From assembly GCA_050248715.1 (NCBI GenBank), contig JBFWRV010000004.1, positions 62,001-126,000 on the forward strand: DNA of 64,000 bases, written 5' to 3'. The notes under the pieces were generated by a model. The model was not told where the DNA came from and searched no databases. It worked only from the letters and a program-made list of their open reading frames with translations. Below, one piece after another: positions 62,648 to 64,000 of the stretch. The stretch's first letter is position 1. Each line of letters starts with the position of its first letter. This stretch comes from AWTP1-13 sp050248715. GTDB taxonomy: Bacteria; Pseudomonadota; Alphaproteobacteria; Rhizobiales; Hyphomicrobiaceae. A program made the translations under genes and the position numbers.

Positions 62648-63607
62648 CTAGCGGTCCGGCGCAATCGCCGCGGCCACGGCGGCGGAGCCGGCTTGTTGCC
62701 GCGCCCCGTCCGAAGCCTGCATGAGAACCGCAAAGAGGATGAGGACGCCGCCGGTGATCACGGCCGGCGTGGTCGTCTCGTTGAAAAGAAGGTAGGTCCA
62801 AACTGGTGCCGCGATCGTCTCCGCCTGGGCGAGCATGACGAGTGTGACACCCGGCACCAGCCGTGAGCCACGCGCAAACAGGACGAGCCCGGCTGACAGA
62901 ATGATCCCGCCATGCAGCAAGGCGAGAGCCGCGTCGCGCAGGCTCGAGGCCAGGGGCAGGTCAAGCGATAGCAGCATGGCGGCGCTCACCGCGGTCGTGG
63001 ATAGGCCGACGGCGAACAGCGCCGCATCGAGGTCCTCGGACTTTGCACCGCGCGTGGCCAGGGAATACACCGCAAACGAGACCGCCGTGCCGAGCGCGAG
63101 TGCCCGCGCCAGCCAGCCATCCTCCCACAGCCCCGAATGCAGTCCATCAATCTGCAGGCTGAAGCCGCTCATCAGCGCTACTCCGCCGATCGCGACTGCG
63201 ATCGCGATCACACCTAGGGCACCGATGCGTTCTCCCAGCATCGGCCAGGCAAGTACCGCCGCCATCAGCGGGGCCAGCGACATCAGGAAGAACACCTCCG
63301 CCGTGCTGCCGGACATGATAGCGGCGACAAACAGAATCTGGCTCGCCATCATGGCACCCACCGAGAGCCAGGCGAATCCGCCGAGGCGTCTGATCTGCGC
63401 GAGCGGGCTCGTGCCGTGACGCAATGTTGCTACGAATAAGAGAGCGACGCTGAACGCGAGCGCGCGCCAGAACAGATATTGCCAGGCGTTGCTGGAGGAC
63501 GCGCCGCGAAGGCAGATGATGCCGAGGCTGAGTGCGAGGCCGGCGAGTACGACAAGGGCGCATCCTGCCAGGTAGGAGCGCGCGGGCACAAGGGTCTGGC
63601 TCGTCAT
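62648..63607 (-). CDS. DMT-superfamily (EamA) transporter
   Basis: 319 aa from the ATG at 63607. Ten hydrophobic helices in two EamA repeats: LAGCALVVLAGLALSLGIIC to IAIAVAIGGVALMSGFSLQI, then ALALGTAVSFAVYSLATRGA to TPAVITGGVLILFAVLMQAS. LFNETTTPAVITGG is the typical end-of-repeat block. It probably exports a small metabolite. It is not closely similar to the EamA protein at 58 kb. Confidence 0.87.
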   Translation of the reverse strand: MTSQTLVPARSYLAGCALVVLAGLALSLGIICLRGASSSNAWQYLFWRALAFSVALLFVATLRHGTSPLAQIRRLGGFAWLSVGAMMASQILFVAAIMSGSTAEVFFLMSLAPLMAAVLAWPMLGERIGALGVIAIAVAIGGVALMSGFSLQIDGLHSGLWEDGWLARALALGTAVSFAVYSLATRGAKSEDLDAALFAVGLSTTAVSAAMLLSLDLPLASSLRDAALALLHGGIILSAGLVLFARGSRLVPGVTLVMLAQAETIAAPVWTYLLFNETTTPAVITGGVLILFAVLMQASDGARQQAGSAAVAAAIAPDR

Positions 63608-63889
63608 TGGCGCCTCATACGCGGCCGGGGCGAACACGCTGCTTTCGTGCTGCCTATCACCATTTGCCTCGGCCTGCTACGCCACGGCCCACCGGTCCGG
63701 AGGCATTCGAGCGAACGGGGCCGGTTCAGGGTCAGACACCCGTTTGCCGGTGCGCCCGCTGCCGATTGATATGGGCGGCTCCTCGTGCTTGAAAATAGGC
63801 TGGACGACACTGCCGTGATGTGCGCGCCAATATCCTGCACGGATCGGATCGATCGGCAGGGTGCGAATTCCTGCGCTTGGCAATTGGGG

Positions 63890-64000
63890 GTGCTCTTGGC
63901 TGACAATTTCGATGTCGAGTTTGACGTGGTGGTTGCAGGCGCTGGGTCGGCGGGATGCGTCGTGGCAACGCGGCTGACGGAGAACCCCGCAATCTCGCTT
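63890..64000 (+). CDS. GMC-family oxidoreductase (3' end outside window)
   Basis: The last 111 bases encode the N-terminus of an FAD enzyme: NFDVEFDVVVAGAGSAGCVV, then ATRLTENPAISL, still open at the edge. The G-A-G-S-A-G-C pattern followed by ..RL(T/S)E.P is the FAD-binding start of glucose-methanol-choline oxidoreductases such as choline or alcohol dehydrogenases. The start is GTG 63890 or, better spaced from GGGGG, TTG 63896. Confidence 0.8.
   Translation, partial: MLLADNFDVEFDVVVAGAGSAGCVVATRLTENPAISL

Overview
The window is a GC-rich chromosomal segment, most likely from an alphaproteobacterium of the order Hyphomicrobiales (Rhizobiales). This rests on gene content: a UPF0314/DUF2585 protein, an EipA/DUF1134 envelope protein, a eukaryote-like NADP isocitrate dehydrogenase, a Coq7 demethoxyubiquinone hydroxylase, an alphaproteobacterial-type GyrA, and many small secreted proteins of Rhizobiales type. 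Species cannot be named from the sequence alone. I see no rRNA, tRNA, CRISPR array, prophage or transposase.

Layout. 1-4.8 kb: the 3' part of a hydantoinase/oxoprolinase B gene with its A partner, a GNAT acetyltransferase and a MobA-like nucleotidyltransferase. 5-10.2 kb: a 3-hydroxyisobutyrate-dehydrogenase-like enzyme and a tightly coupled pair, threonine dehydratase plus an AceE-like ThDP dehydrogenase, which looks like a threonine to 2-oxobutyrate to C3-unit route. 10.5-18 kb: glutathione transferase, a DapA-family aldolase, an acetolactate-synthase-like enzyme, small secreted proteins, a Tat-exported intradiol dioxygenase and a YeeE/YedE sulfur-compound transporter. 18.3-21.8 kb: dnaE. 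22-33.4 kb: aldehyde dehydrogenase, envelope and membrane proteins (an EipA fusion, the DUF2157/GDYXXLXY pair, MgtC), RidA, a GDPD phosphodiesterase, coq7 and icd. 33.5-44.3 kb: hydrolases, a DUF433-TrmJ fusion, threonine aldolase, a ModA-like binding protein, gyrA, an LpxH-like phosphoesterase and two small proteins.

44.4-56.8 kb is the most distinctive region, an accessory catabolic block. Two PuuE-like deacetylases lie divergent from a cysteine amidohydrolase. They are followed by a co-directional set: FAD-dependent dehydrogenase, LivFGMHK-type ABC importer, LeuCD-like hydratase and an ICL/PEPM-family C-C lyase. Together these give import, desaturation, hydration and retro-aldol cleavage of an unknown branched carboxylate, possibly released from a ureide or cyclic amide.

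57-64 kb: a small conserved gene interrupted by one in-frame stop codon, two DMT exporters, a quinone-reductase-like flavoprotein, an ABC membrane domain without ATPase, an L,D-transpeptidase-like protein and the start of a GMC oxidoreductase. Several families of short intergenic palindromes recur through the window.
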